In this document: positions 7,429-15,341 of the stretch, one piece after another | Layout of the letters: each line of letters opens with the position of its first letter | Position numbering within the stretch: the stretch's first letter is position 1 | Source: CAYZJD01 sp964483455 | GTDB taxonomy: Bacteria > Acidobacteriota > Terriglobia > Bryobacterales > Bryobacteraceae | Direction: 5' to 3' | Length of the DNA: 64,000 bases | Assembly (NCBI GenBank): GCA_964483455.1 | Contig: CAZACK010000005.1 | Location: forward strand, 27,577-91,576 | Position numbers and translations under genes: made by a program | The notes under the pieces: model-generated | Database searches by the model: none | The model's input: only the letters and a program-made list of their open reading frames with translations | What the model was told of the DNA's origin: nothing

Positions 7429-9603
7429 ATGACCAGATCGGAAATCGACGCTCTCGTCGGCGGCTATCACGGGGACCCGTTCGGAATCCTGGGACCGCAC
7501 GCCGTCAACGAGCCCGGCGAGCCACCCGCCTGGGAGGTCCGCGCCTTCCTCCCCCAGGCCTCCGAGACGGCCGTGATTGTGGACGGCGAAGCATACCCGA
7601 TGGAGAAGATCCACTCCGACGGGTTCTTCCTCGCCCGCCTCGCCGGGCGGCCGCGCCCCTATCTGCTCCGTGTCGCGTTGTGGAGCGGCTCCTCCGAGGA
7701 CGTCGAGGATGTCTACCGCTTCCCTCCCCTGCTCACCGGCTTCGAGCTGCACCTGTTCGGAGAGGGCACGCACTACGAGGCTTACAACATGCTCGGCGCG
7801 CACATGACGTCGTGCGAGGGCGTCGCCGGCGTGCGCTTCGCAGTGTGGGCGCCGAATGCCGAGGCGGTCTACCTGGTCGGTGACTTCAATGATTGGGACA
7901 CGCGCCGCAACCCGATGCGGCTCCGCGACGGCGGCGCCTGGGAGATCTTCATGCCCGGCGCCGGCGAGGGCGCCAGGTATAAGTACTTCGTCCGTTCCCG
8001 CCACCGCGCGTACCGGCAGATGAAGGCCGATCCGTACGGCTTCTTCTCAGAGGTCCCGCCCCACTCCGCCTCCGTCGTCGCCAACCTGGACGCCTACCAG
8101 TGGGGCGACGCCCAATGGATGGAAGCCCGCGCCCGCAGGGACTGGCTCAAGGAGCCGGTCTCCATCTACGAGGTGCACCTGGAATCGTGGCTGCGCGGGC
8201 CGGGAAACCAGCCCCTGACGTATCGGGAACTCGCCGCGCGCCTGGCCGACTACGTCACTCGCATGGGCTACACGCACGTCGAATTGTTGCCCATCATGGA
8301 GCACCCGTTCTCCGGCTCCTGGGGCTACCAGGTCATCGGCTACTTCACGCCGACCGCGCGCTTCGGACCTCCGCAGGACTTCATGTACCTGGTCGACCGG
8401 CTCCACCAGGCCGGCGTCGGCGTCATCGTGGACTGGGTCCCGGGCCACTTCCCCAAGGACGCCCACGGCCTGGCTTACTTCGACGGCACGGCGCTGTACG
8501 AGCATGAAGACCCGCGCAAGGGCGAACACCAGGACTGGGGCACCAAGATCTTTAACTTCGGCCGCAACGAGGTGCGCGAGTTTCTCATCTCCAACGCGCT
8601 GTTCTGGCTGAAGCGCTACCACATCGACGGGCTGCGCGTGGACGCCGTCGCCTCGATCCTCTACCTGGATTACTCCCGCAAGCCAGGCGAGTGGGTCCCC
8701 AACCAGTACGGCGGCAACGAGAACCTCGAGGCCATCGACTGCCTCCGCCAGTTCAACGAGCTTGCCCACCAGGCGCCCGGCGCCATCACCATCGCCGAGG
8801 AATCCACCGCCTTCCCGGGTGTCTCCCGCCCGGTGTACCTCGGCGGCCTGGGCTTCACCATGAAGTGGAACATGGGCTGGATGCACGACATGCTCGAGTA
8901 CTTCTCCAAGGAGCCAGTGCACCGCAAGTTCCACCACAACGACATCACCTTCAGCCTCCTGTACGCCTTCAGCGAAAACTTCGTCCTGCCGATCTCGCAC
9001 GACGAAGTTGTCCATGGCAAGCAGTCGCTGCTGAGCAAGATGCCGGGAGACGAGTGGCAGCGCTTCGCCAACGCCCGTGCGTTCCTGGCTTACATGTACG
9101 CGCATCCTGGCAAGAAGCTCCTGTTCATGGGCTCGGAAATCGGCCAGTACGAGGAATGGAACCACACGACGCAGGTGCGGTGGGAACTGCTCGAGTTCGA
9201 CTACCACCGGAAGCTCCAGGACTTCGTCCGCGAGCTAAATCGCTTGTACCGAGCCGAGCCTGCTCTGTATGAAGTCGACTACCATTGGGACGGCTTCGAA
9301 TGGGTCGACCTGAACGACGTGGACAATTCGGTGATCGCGTTCCTGCGCCGGGCGCGGAACCGCGAGGATTTCCTCCTGTTCTGCTGCAACTTTACGCCGG
9401 TGCCGCGCACGGACTATCGCTTCGGCGTGCCCGCGCCGGGCTACTACCAGGAGATCCTCAACTCCGACTCGGAGCACTTCGGCGGCAGCAACATGGGCAA
9501 CGCCGGCGGCGTTGCTGCCGAGCCCATCCCGCATCACGGCCGGCCTCACAGCGTTAAAGTCACCCTGCCCCCGCTGGCGGTGGTAGCATTCAAGCGGAGG
9601 TGA
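7429..9603 (+). CDS. glgB: 1,4-alpha-glucan branching enzyme (GH13)
   Basis: Glycogen branching enzyme of 724 residues, the usual length for GlgB. An N-terminal carbohydrate-binding (CBM48) region includes GVRFAVWAPNAEAVYLVGDFNDW. The GH13 barrel shows the conserved regions DWVPGHF (335-341), GLRVDAVAS with nucleophile D405, AEES with acid/base E457, and SHDEV with D525. It transfers alpha-1,4-linked segments to alpha-1,6 branch points in the cytoplasm. No other glycogen genes are nearby. The next gene follows 12 bp later on the same strand but is unrelated in function, so they may simply share a transcript. Confidence 0.95.
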   Translation: MTRSEIDALVGGYHGDPFGILGPHAVNEPGEPPAWEVRAFLPQASETAVIVDGEAYPMEKIHSDGFFLARLAGRPRPYLLRVALWSGSSEDVEDVYRFPPLLTGFELHLFGEGTHYEAYNMLGAHMTSCEGVAGVRFAVWAPNAEAVYLVGDFNDWDTRRNPMRLRDGGAWEIFMPGAGEGARYKYFVRSRHRAYRQMKADPYGFFSEVPPHSASVVANLDAYQWGDAQWMEARARRDWLKEPVSIYEVHLESWLRGPGNQPLTYRELAARLADYVTRMGYTHVELLPIMEHPFSGSWGYQVIGYFTPTARFGPPQDFMYLVDRLHQAGVGVIVDWVPGHFPKDAHGLAYFDGTALYEHEDPRKGEHQDWGTKIFNFGRNEVREFLISNALFWLKRYHIDGLRVDAVASILYLDYSRKPGEWVPNQYGGNENLEAIDCLRQFNELAHQAPGAITIAEESTAFPGVSRPVYLGGLGFTMKWNMGWMHDMLEYFSKEPVHRKFHHNDITFSLLYAFSENFVLPISHDEVVHGKQSLLSKMPGDEWQRFANARAFLAYMYAHPGKKLLFMGSEIGQYEEWNHTTQVRWELLEFDYHRKLQDFVRELNRLYRAEPALYEVDYHWDGFEWVDLNDVDNSVIAFLRRARNREDFLLFCCNFTPVPRTDYRFGVPAPGYYQEILNSDSEHFGGSNMGNAGGVAAEPIPHHGRPHSVKVTLPPLAVVAFKRR

Positions 9604-9615
9604 GGACCGCCGACG

Positions 9616-10830
9616 ATGAATCCCAAGTCTGGGGACTCGACCTTCCTGGGCCGAGTTCAACTCAAGAACTACAAGAGCATCGCGGCGTGCAGGGTGGATC
9701 TCGGCCCGTTGATGTTTCTGGTAGGTCCCAACGGGGCCGGCAAAAGCAATTTCCTGGATGCCCTGCGCTTCGTGGCCGACGCCCTGCGCACTTCACTGGA
9801 TCATGCCCTGCGCGAACGCGGAGGGATTCATGAGGTTCGTCGCCGTTCCGGCGGCCATCCGACGCACTTCGCCATCCGTCTGGACTATCGTCTTTCGAGC
9901 GACACGTCTGGGCATTACGGGTTCCGCGTCGGGGCTCGACCCCAAGGCGGCTACGAGGTGCAGGATGAGGAGTGTGTCGTCGGCGAGGCGGAGTTACCGT
10001 CCGCGCACAGCTATTTTCGGGTCAAGTCCGGTGTTGTCACCGCCAGCGAGAAGGTGATGCCAGCCGCCTCCCCCGACCGCTTGTACTTGGTCAACGCATC
10101 CGGGTTGCCGCCGTTTCGTCCAGTCTACGACGCGTTGTCCAGGATGGGCTTCTACAACCTGAACCCCGACCGGATCCGGGAACTCCAGTCTCCTGACGCG
10201 GGAGAGGTCTTATCCCGCGACGGCGCCAACATCACCAGTGTCGTCGGGCAGATGGAGAAGCATGCGGCTCCGGTCAAGGAGCGCATCGAAGAGTACCTGT
10301 CCAAAGTAGTGCCAGGTGTCCATGGCGTGAAGGTGAGGGTCGTCGGCCCGAAAGAGACCCTGGAGTTTCGCCAGCAGGTGTCCGGATCCAATGAGCCATG
10401 GCGCTTTCTGGCGGCCAACATGTCGGACGGAACGCTTCGCGCGCTCGGCATTCTGGTCTCTCTCTTCCAATCCGGAAACGGGCGCGGAACCCGTGTTCCC
10501 CTGGTGGGTATCGAGGAGCCGGAAATCGCCCTGCATCCCGCCGCGGCCGGCTTGATCCTCGACGGCCTCCGCGAGGCCAGCCGCGGCACCCAGGTCCTGG
10601 TCACGAGTCATAGTCCCGATCTCCTTGACGACAACGGACTCGATACATCCATGATTCTCGCCGTGCATGCGGACCAAGGGCGGACCGTGATTGCTCCCGT
10701 CGACAAGACCGGCAAGTCGGCGTTGCGCGACCGCCTGTACACGGCCGGGGAACTTCTGCGTTTGAACCAGTTGAGGCCTGCCCCGTCCGGCGCCATCGCC
10801 GAGCAGCAACGCCTGTTCGACGTCGACTGA
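9616..10830 (+). CDS. AAA/ABC-type ATPase (AAA_21/AAA_15, OLD-like), candidate defence gene
   Basis: A 404-residue SMC/RecF-like ATPase. It has Walker A GPNGAGKS (37-44) after the typical opening VQLKNYKSI, a signature-like MSDGTLRALG, Walker B with catalytic Glu in VGIEEPEIALHP (about 298-308), and the switch histidine in TSHSPDLLD (330-338). It stops before a TOPRIM nuclease domain, which OLD-family proteins carry in the same chain. Here a DUF4276 protein with TOPRIM-like motifs is encoded by the next gene, whose ATG shares the last base of this stop codon (TGATG). That layout recalls split ATPase-TOPRIM defence systems such as PARIS. Functional assignment to defence is inference; the ATPase assignment is secure. 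Confidence 0.85.
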   Translation: MNPKSGDSTFLGRVQLKNYKSIAACRVDLGPLMFLVGPNGAGKSNFLDALRFVADALRTSLDHALRERGGIHEVRRRSGGHPTHFAIRLDYRLSSDTSGHYGFRVGARPQGGYEVQDEECVVGEAELPSAHSYFRVKSGVVTASEKVMPAASPDRLYLVNASGLPPFRPVYDALSRMGFYNLNPDRIRELQSPDAGEVLSRDGANITSVVGQMEKHAAPVKERIEEYLSKVVPGVHGVKVRVVGPKETLEFRQQVSGSNEPWRFLAANMSDGTLRALGILVSLFQSGNGRGTRVPLVGIEEPEIALHPAAAGLILDGLREASRGTQVLVTSHSPDLLDDNGLDTSMILAVHADQGRTVIAPVDKTGKSALRDRLYTAGELLRLNQLRPAPSGAIAEQQRLFDVD

Positions 10831-11429
10831 TGCCCGTCACCATTGCTTGCGTCGTGGAAGGTCACGGGGAAGTCGAGGCAGTCCCCGTTCTCCTGCGCCG
10901 GGTCGCCATGGATTGCCTGCCGGGACTCGCCTTAGAGGTGCCGCACCCGATCCGGATCGCCAAGAGCCGGCTGCTGCGGTCGGGTGAGATTGAGAGGGCG
11001 GTGCAACTAGCCGCCAAATCGGCTGGGACGCATGGCGCGGTGTTCGTGCTCCTCGACAGCGACGACGATTGCCCGGCTGAATTGGCTCCGCAACTGAAGG
11101 AACGAGCCTCCGCCGCGCGTCCCGATGTCGCGCTCTCCATCGTACTCGCCAAACGCGAGTTTGAGACCTGGTTTCTCGCGGCGGCGGAGTCCCTCCGCGG
11201 ATGCCGCGGCCTCCCGCCGGACATGGCGGCCCCAGCCGGTCCCGAGGCAATTCGAGGCGCCAAGGAGTGGATCGGCCGCCAGATGCCCAATGGATACACT
11301 CCGACCCTGGACCAGCCGGCGTTCGCATCGGTGTTCGACTTGAACGAAGCCCGGCGCTCCCAGTCATTCGACAAGTGCTATCGCGAGATTGCCCGCCTCC
11401 TGACCAAGCTGCGGCAACACGCGCCATGA
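10830..11429 (+). CDS. DUF4276-family, TOPRIM-like protein
   Basis: A 199-residue protein translationally coupled to the upstream ATPase. It opens TIACVVEGHGEVEAVPVLLRR, with E9 and E13 in the position of the TOPRIM glutamate, followed by a strand ending in LLDSDDDCP (D76, D78-D80) that matches the DxD motif. A third acidic motif is KREFETWFLA. These are the metal-binding positions of TOPRIM nucleases, so a Mg-dependent nuclease is plausible. DUF4276 genes often follow AAA ATPases, and the pair probably forms one complex. No catalytic residue appears lost. A non-nuclease regulatory role cannot be excluded. Confidence 0.78.
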   Translation: MPVTIACVVEGHGEVEAVPVLLRRVAMDCLPGLALEVPHPIRIAKSRLLRSGEIERAVQLAAKSAGTHGAVFVLLDSDDDCPAELAPQLKERASAARPDVALSIVLAKREFETWFLAAAESLRGCRGLPPDMAAPAGPEAIRGAKEWIGRQMPNGYTPTLDQPAFASVFDLNEARRSQSFDKCYREIARLLTKLRQHAP

Positions 11430-11435
11430 TCACCC

Positions 11436-12883
11436 ATGCCTCCATCCCCCGACTTCCTCATCATCGGCGGCGGCCACAACGGCCTCGTTGCCGCCGCCTA
11501 TCTTGCCCGCGCCGGCCGGAGGGTCCTCGTCCTCGAAAGCCGCGAGATGGTCGGCGGCTGCTCGGTTACGGAGGAGATCTGGCCCGGCTATCGCGTCTCC
11601 ACCGCCGCCTATCTGACCAGCCTGCTGCACGAGCGCGTCATCCGCGATCTTGAACTCGAGCGGTTCGGCTACAAGGTCGATGCCAAGGACCCCGCCTTCT
11701 TCTCCCCGTTTCCCGACGGCCGCTGCCTCTTCATGTGGCAGGACCGCCAGCGCACGCTCGAGGAGATCGCGAAGTTCTCGCGCCGCGACGCCGAGCGCTA
11801 CCCGGCCTACGAAGACCACATCGAGCGGCTCTCGCGCATTGTCGAGGAGTTACTGCTCGTCACCCCGCCGCAATTCCCGCCGGACGGCCTCGGGGACGTC
11901 TTCGAATACCTGAAGCTCGCCGCCCGCCTCTATCGGATCGGACGGCGCGATCTCGCCGGACTCGTGAAGATCTTCACCCAGAGCGCCGCCGACATGCTCG
12001 ACGAATGGTTCGAGTCCGAGGAGCTGAAGGTGACGCTCGCCACCGACGGCGTCATCGGTGCCAACGGCGGGCCGCGTTCCCCCGGGACGGCCTACATCCT
12101 GCTCCACCACTCGATGGGCGGCGTCGCCGGCAAGCGCGGCCTCTGGGGATTCGTCCGCGGCGGCATGGGCGCGGTTTCCGAAGCGATCGCCGCCTCCGCC
12201 CGCAGCCGCAGCGCGATGATCCGCACCGGCGCATCCGTCGAGAAGATTCTGGTCCGGAACGGGCGGGCCGCCGGCGTCGTTCTGGCGGGCGGCGAGGAGA
12301 TCCAGGCGGGCGCCGTCGTCTCCAACCTCGATCCGAAGATGACCTTCCTCCGCCTGATCGAGGAGAAGGAACTGGACCCGCGATTTGTCGAGTCGATACG
12401 CCGCTACCGGTGCGAAGGCACGTCGCTCAAGATCAACCTCGCCCTCAGCGGGCTTCCCCAGTTCCGCGCTCTGCCGGGCGCGCCCGGCCCGCAGCATCGC
12501 GCCACCATGCACATCTGCCCCTCGATCGAGTACGTCGAGCGCGCCTGGGATGACGCCAAGTACGGCCGCCCATCCGAGCGCCCGCTGCTCGAACTGACTA
12601 TCCCCACCATGTACGATCCGTCGCTGGCCCCGCCAGGCAGGCACATCATGGGCATCTTCCTCCAGTACGCGCCCTACAGGCTCCGCGAGTCCAACTGGGA
12701 CGAGCTTCGCGAGCCGTTCGCCAACAGGGTGATCGGCCTGATCGCCGAGTACGCGCCGAACATCCGGTCTATCATCGAGCGAAGACACGTGCTGACGCCG
12801 CTCGACCTGGAGCGCCGCTTCGGCCTCACCGGCGGGAACATTTTCCACGGCGACATGAGTCTCGACCAGATGTTCCTCATGCG
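11436..12883 (+). CDS. FAD-dependent oxidoreductase, PYROXD2/phytoene desaturase-like (cut by gap)
   Basis: A flavin oxidoreductase fragment of 482 codons. The N-terminal dinucleotide-binding motif DFLIIGGGHNGLVAAAYLARAG and a following acidic residue (VLVLES) show FAD binding. Downstream GANGGPRSPGTAY and GFVRGGMGAVSEAIA fit the phytoene-desaturase-like amine oxidase superfamily, closest in feel to PYROXD2-type proteins. The C-terminus runs into 100 Ns; by family length perhaps 50 residues are missing. It starts 6 bp after the DUF4276 gene. The open frame continuing after the Ns belongs to an unrelated deacetylase. The substrate is unknown. Confidence 0.82.
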
Positions 12884-12983
12884 NNNNNNNNNNNNNNNNN
12901 NNNNNNNNNNNNNNNNNNNNNNNNNNNNNNNNNNNNNNNNNNNNNNNNNNNNNNNNNNNNNNNNNNNNNNNNNNNNNNNNNNN
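12884..12983. other. assembly gap (100 N)
   Basis: A run of exactly 100 Ns, the conventional size for a scaffold gap of unknown length. It ends the oxidoreductase and removes the start of the deacetylase gene. Confidence 0.99.
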
Positions 12984-13805
12984 TTGCGCCGATGCTATTC
13001 CCCCGTGTCGCTCTCCGCCGTCTCGGCATGGCTCGACTCCAGCCGCCCGCTGCCGCCGAACGCCGTCGCGGTCACCGTTGACGACGGCTACGAAGACGTT
13101 TTCGAGACTGGCTTCCCGGTGTTCCGCGAGCACGGCATCCCCTTCACCGTATTTCTGGTCACCGGATTCCTGGACCGGAACCTGTGGCTTTGGGGCGACC
13201 GCGTCGAGTATGCCGTGAACCTTTCAGGCCTCGCGCGGGCATCCGTAGAACTCCCAAACGGAGAGCGCCTCGCCTTTGCTCTGGCCAGCCGGGAAGATCG
13301 CGCGAAGGCAGCCTTCCACTTGAAAGAAGTCATGAAAAGGATGGATAACCGCGACCGGCTGCGCTTGCTGGAGAGCCTGCCCAGGACTCTGGACGTCGTG
13401 GTTCCCGCCGAGCCTCCGCCGGGATACCAGCCGATGCGCTGGGACCAAGTACGCGCGATGTCAGCCGCCGGGGTCGAATTCGGCGCCCATAGCGAGTCCC
13501 ACCCCATCCTTTCCAGGCTCCCGGACGACGCGGAACTCCGCCGGGAGGTGGCCGGATCGAAAGCACGGATCGAGCAGGAACTGCGCTCCCCGGTTTCCCA
13601 TTTCTGCTATCCGAACGGCCGCAGCGGCGACTTCGACCAGCGCGTGCTGGAGGCGGTCGCGGCGGCGGGCTTTCGCACGGCAGTCACCGCGGAATCGGGC
13701 CTGAACCACGCCGGCGCGGTGCGCTTTCAACTGTGCCGTATCGGCGTCGATCCCGAGCTTCCCGCGCCGTACTTCCGGCGTTCGGTCGCCGGCGTTCGCG
13801 TCTAA
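12984..13805 (+). CDS. polysaccharide deacetylase (NodB domain), N-terminus lost in gap
   Basis: The 273 C-terminal residues of a carbohydrate esterase family 4-like protein. VAVTVDDGYEDVFETGFPVF carries the NodB motif 1 (DDG), and GVEFGAHSESHPILSRL carries the metal-binding H-x-S-x-S-H-P motif. FCYPNGRSGDFDQ and the late LCRIGVDPE block complete the domain. The family usually starts some 50-70 residues earlier (FxxHL..LRR.Y), and that part is in the gap. It removes acetyl groups from a polysaccharide or lipid-linked sugar, probably during envelope polysaccharide synthesis, as a formyltransferase-like gene follows. Confidence 0.85.
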   Translation: MRRCYSPVSLSAVSAWLDSSRPLPPNAVAVTVDDGYEDVFETGFPVFREHGIPFTVFLVTGFLDRNLWLWGDRVEYAVNLSGLARASVELPNGERLAFALASREDRAKAAFHLKEVMKRMDNRDRLRLLESLPRTLDVVVPAEPPPGYQPMRWDQVRAMSAAGVEFGAHSESHPILSRLPDDAELRREVAGSKARIEQELRSPVSHFCYPNGRSGDFDQRVLEAVAAAGFRTAVTAESGLNHAGAVRFQLCRIGVDPELPAPYFRRSVAGVRV

Positions 13806-13842
13806 CCATGCCTGACACACCCGCCGGGAGGTGCTTTTCGAG

Positions 13843-14652
13843 ATGATCCTCCGCTTCGGCATCATGTGCAACGGCACAACGCTGGCCGCCTGGGAAGCGG
13901 CGTGCGTGCGCCGGTTGCTGGCCGTGGACGGCGTCGAAGCCGGCGCGCTCATCGTGGAGAAACCGCCGCCCCGCCCTGCCGTCCACCGGCCGCTGCTCAA
14001 GAAAGCAAAGACGTTGCTCACCAGCAGGAAGAAGCTGTGGCTGCTCTACGAGCGCCTGTTCGTCGAGGGCCGCATCCCGGCGCTCGAATCGGTTGAAATG
14101 CCGCTGGCTCTTGCTGACTTGCCGCGGCTGGAGTGCGAGACAGTGAGGCAAGGGAAGTTCTCTGAGTATTTCGGGGATGAAGACCTTGCCCGCATCCGGG
14201 CGCTGAAGCTGGACTTCATCCTGCGCTTCGCTTTCGGCATCATCCGCGGCGCGATTCTCACCGTCCCGCGATACGGCGTCTGGTCCTTCCACCACGACGA
14301 CGAGGAGAAGTACCGCGGAGGACCCCCGGGATTCTGGGAAATCTATCACCGCGATCCCTGGACCGGGTCGATGCTGCAACGGCTCACGGACCGGCTGGAT
14401 GGGGGAATCGTGCTTCGAAAAGAGCGTTTCCCGACGGTGGGCCGTTCATTCGTTCGAAACCGTGACGCATGCCTGAACGGCTGCACATCATGGCCGGCCG
14501 ACGTCTGCCGGGAGATCCTCGGAGGTGACGATTCCCGCCTGTTCGCGCCGCCATCGCGATCGTCCGCGCCGGTCTACCAGTCGCCGAACGACTGGCAGAT
14601 GCTCCGGTTCGTGTCCCGGATCGCGCTGAACCGGCTCCGGCCTCGCCCCTGA
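13843..14652 (+). CDS. formyltransferase-like protein (sugar/methionyl-tRNA formyltransferase fold)
   Basis: A 269-residue protein whose C-terminal half carries the formyltransferase block VWSFHHDDEEKYRGGPPGFWEI followed by DRLDGGIVL, matching the H-P-s-L-P-x-y-R-G-g-x-p and D-x-G-x-I pattern of N10-formyl-THF-dependent enzymes. The N-terminus (LRFGIMCNGTTLAAWEAACVRRLL) resembles a nucleotide-fold start. It is probably a sugar N-formyltransferase or an inactive relative in surface polysaccharide assembly, given the adjacent deacetylase. GGGAGG at 13827-13832, 10 nt before the ATG at 13843, decides the start over the in-frame GTG at 13831. Confidence 0.65.
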   Translation: MILRFGIMCNGTTLAAWEAACVRRLLAVDGVEAGALIVEKPPPRPAVHRPLLKKAKTLLTSRKKLWLLYERLFVEGRIPALESVEMPLALADLPRLECETVRQGKFSEYFGDEDLARIRALKLDFILRFAFGIIRGAILTVPRYGVWSFHHDDEEKYRGGPPGFWEIYHRDPWTGSMLQRLTDRLDGGIVLRKERFPTVGRSFVRNRDACLNGCTSWPADVCREILGGDDSRLFAPPSRSSAPVYQSPNDWQMLRFVSRIALNRLRPRP

Positions 14653-14886
14653 TCTGATTCCCTCCGCTGTCCGGCGGCGCCCCAGCAGCCTTACCGGTGT
14701 TTCCGCTTTGAACGTGAACCTCGCACCAAATCCTGGTTTGATAACCAACGATGTAAGAGTACCGGAGAGCACGGGCCATATCATCCCCCGTTCCGGGGCT
14801 TGGCCGTTGAGAGAATGCTATCCGAAGTTGACGTTGTACCGTGCCCCGGTACCACGAAAATTGTACGAAAGATAGAGAGACAAGAA

Positions 14887-15336
14887 GTGCAAAATGAATC
14901 TAATTTTGAGACTGTGCGCACCAATATGTTGCCTGCTCACGGAGAGGTGTCTTCTCTGGAACGCCGGCAGGAGCACCGGCATGAGATTCGCCGGCCATGC
15001 TTCGTTTACCCGTGCGATCAGGAGCTTGCAGGGATCGAAGCGGTTACGAGGGACGTCAGCCGGCGAGGCATCCTCGTGCAATTCCCCGGAGGGGTCTTCC
15101 CGGAAATCCTGCGGCGAGTGGGCAATTCCGCCCGGATTTGGATCGATTTACCGTCAAATTCCCGCTACTCACGCCGTTATCTCGAGCACCAGGCGCGTGT
15201 CGTACGCGTCAGTGAGACGAAAAGATCGGTTCCACTGGTGGCGTTTGAAATCTACCGGGTGCGGGTGCGAAGCACCGCCGGCCAGTCGCCGATCGAGGCC
15301 GAGTTCCCGCCGCGTGTCACAACTCGAATTCAGTAG
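14887..15336 (+). CDS. PilZ-domain protein (c-di-GMP receptor)
   Basis: A small protein, about 149 residues from a GTG at 14887; earlier in-frame ATGs at 14800 and 14815 are possible. The PilZ signature is clear: RRQEHRHEIRRP supplies the R-x-x-x-R motif and VTRDVSRRGILV the D/N-x-S-x-x-G motif that bind c-di-GMP, followed by beta strands (ARIWIDLPSN, EHQARVVRV). It lies 5 bp upstream of a GGDEF-EAL enzyme on the same strand, so the two are probably co-transcribed as a c-di-GMP turnover and readout unit. The purine-rich stretch before 14887 is only a weak ribosome-binding site. Confidence 0.78.
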   Translation: MQNESNFETVRTNMLPAHGEVSSLERRQEHRHEIRRPCFVYPCDQELAGIEAVTRDVSRRGILVQFPGGVFPEILRRVGNSARIWIDLPSNSRYSRRYLEHQARVVRVSETKRSVPLVAFEIYRVRVRSTAGQSPIEAEFPPRVTTRIQ

Positions 15337-15341
15337 AACTT

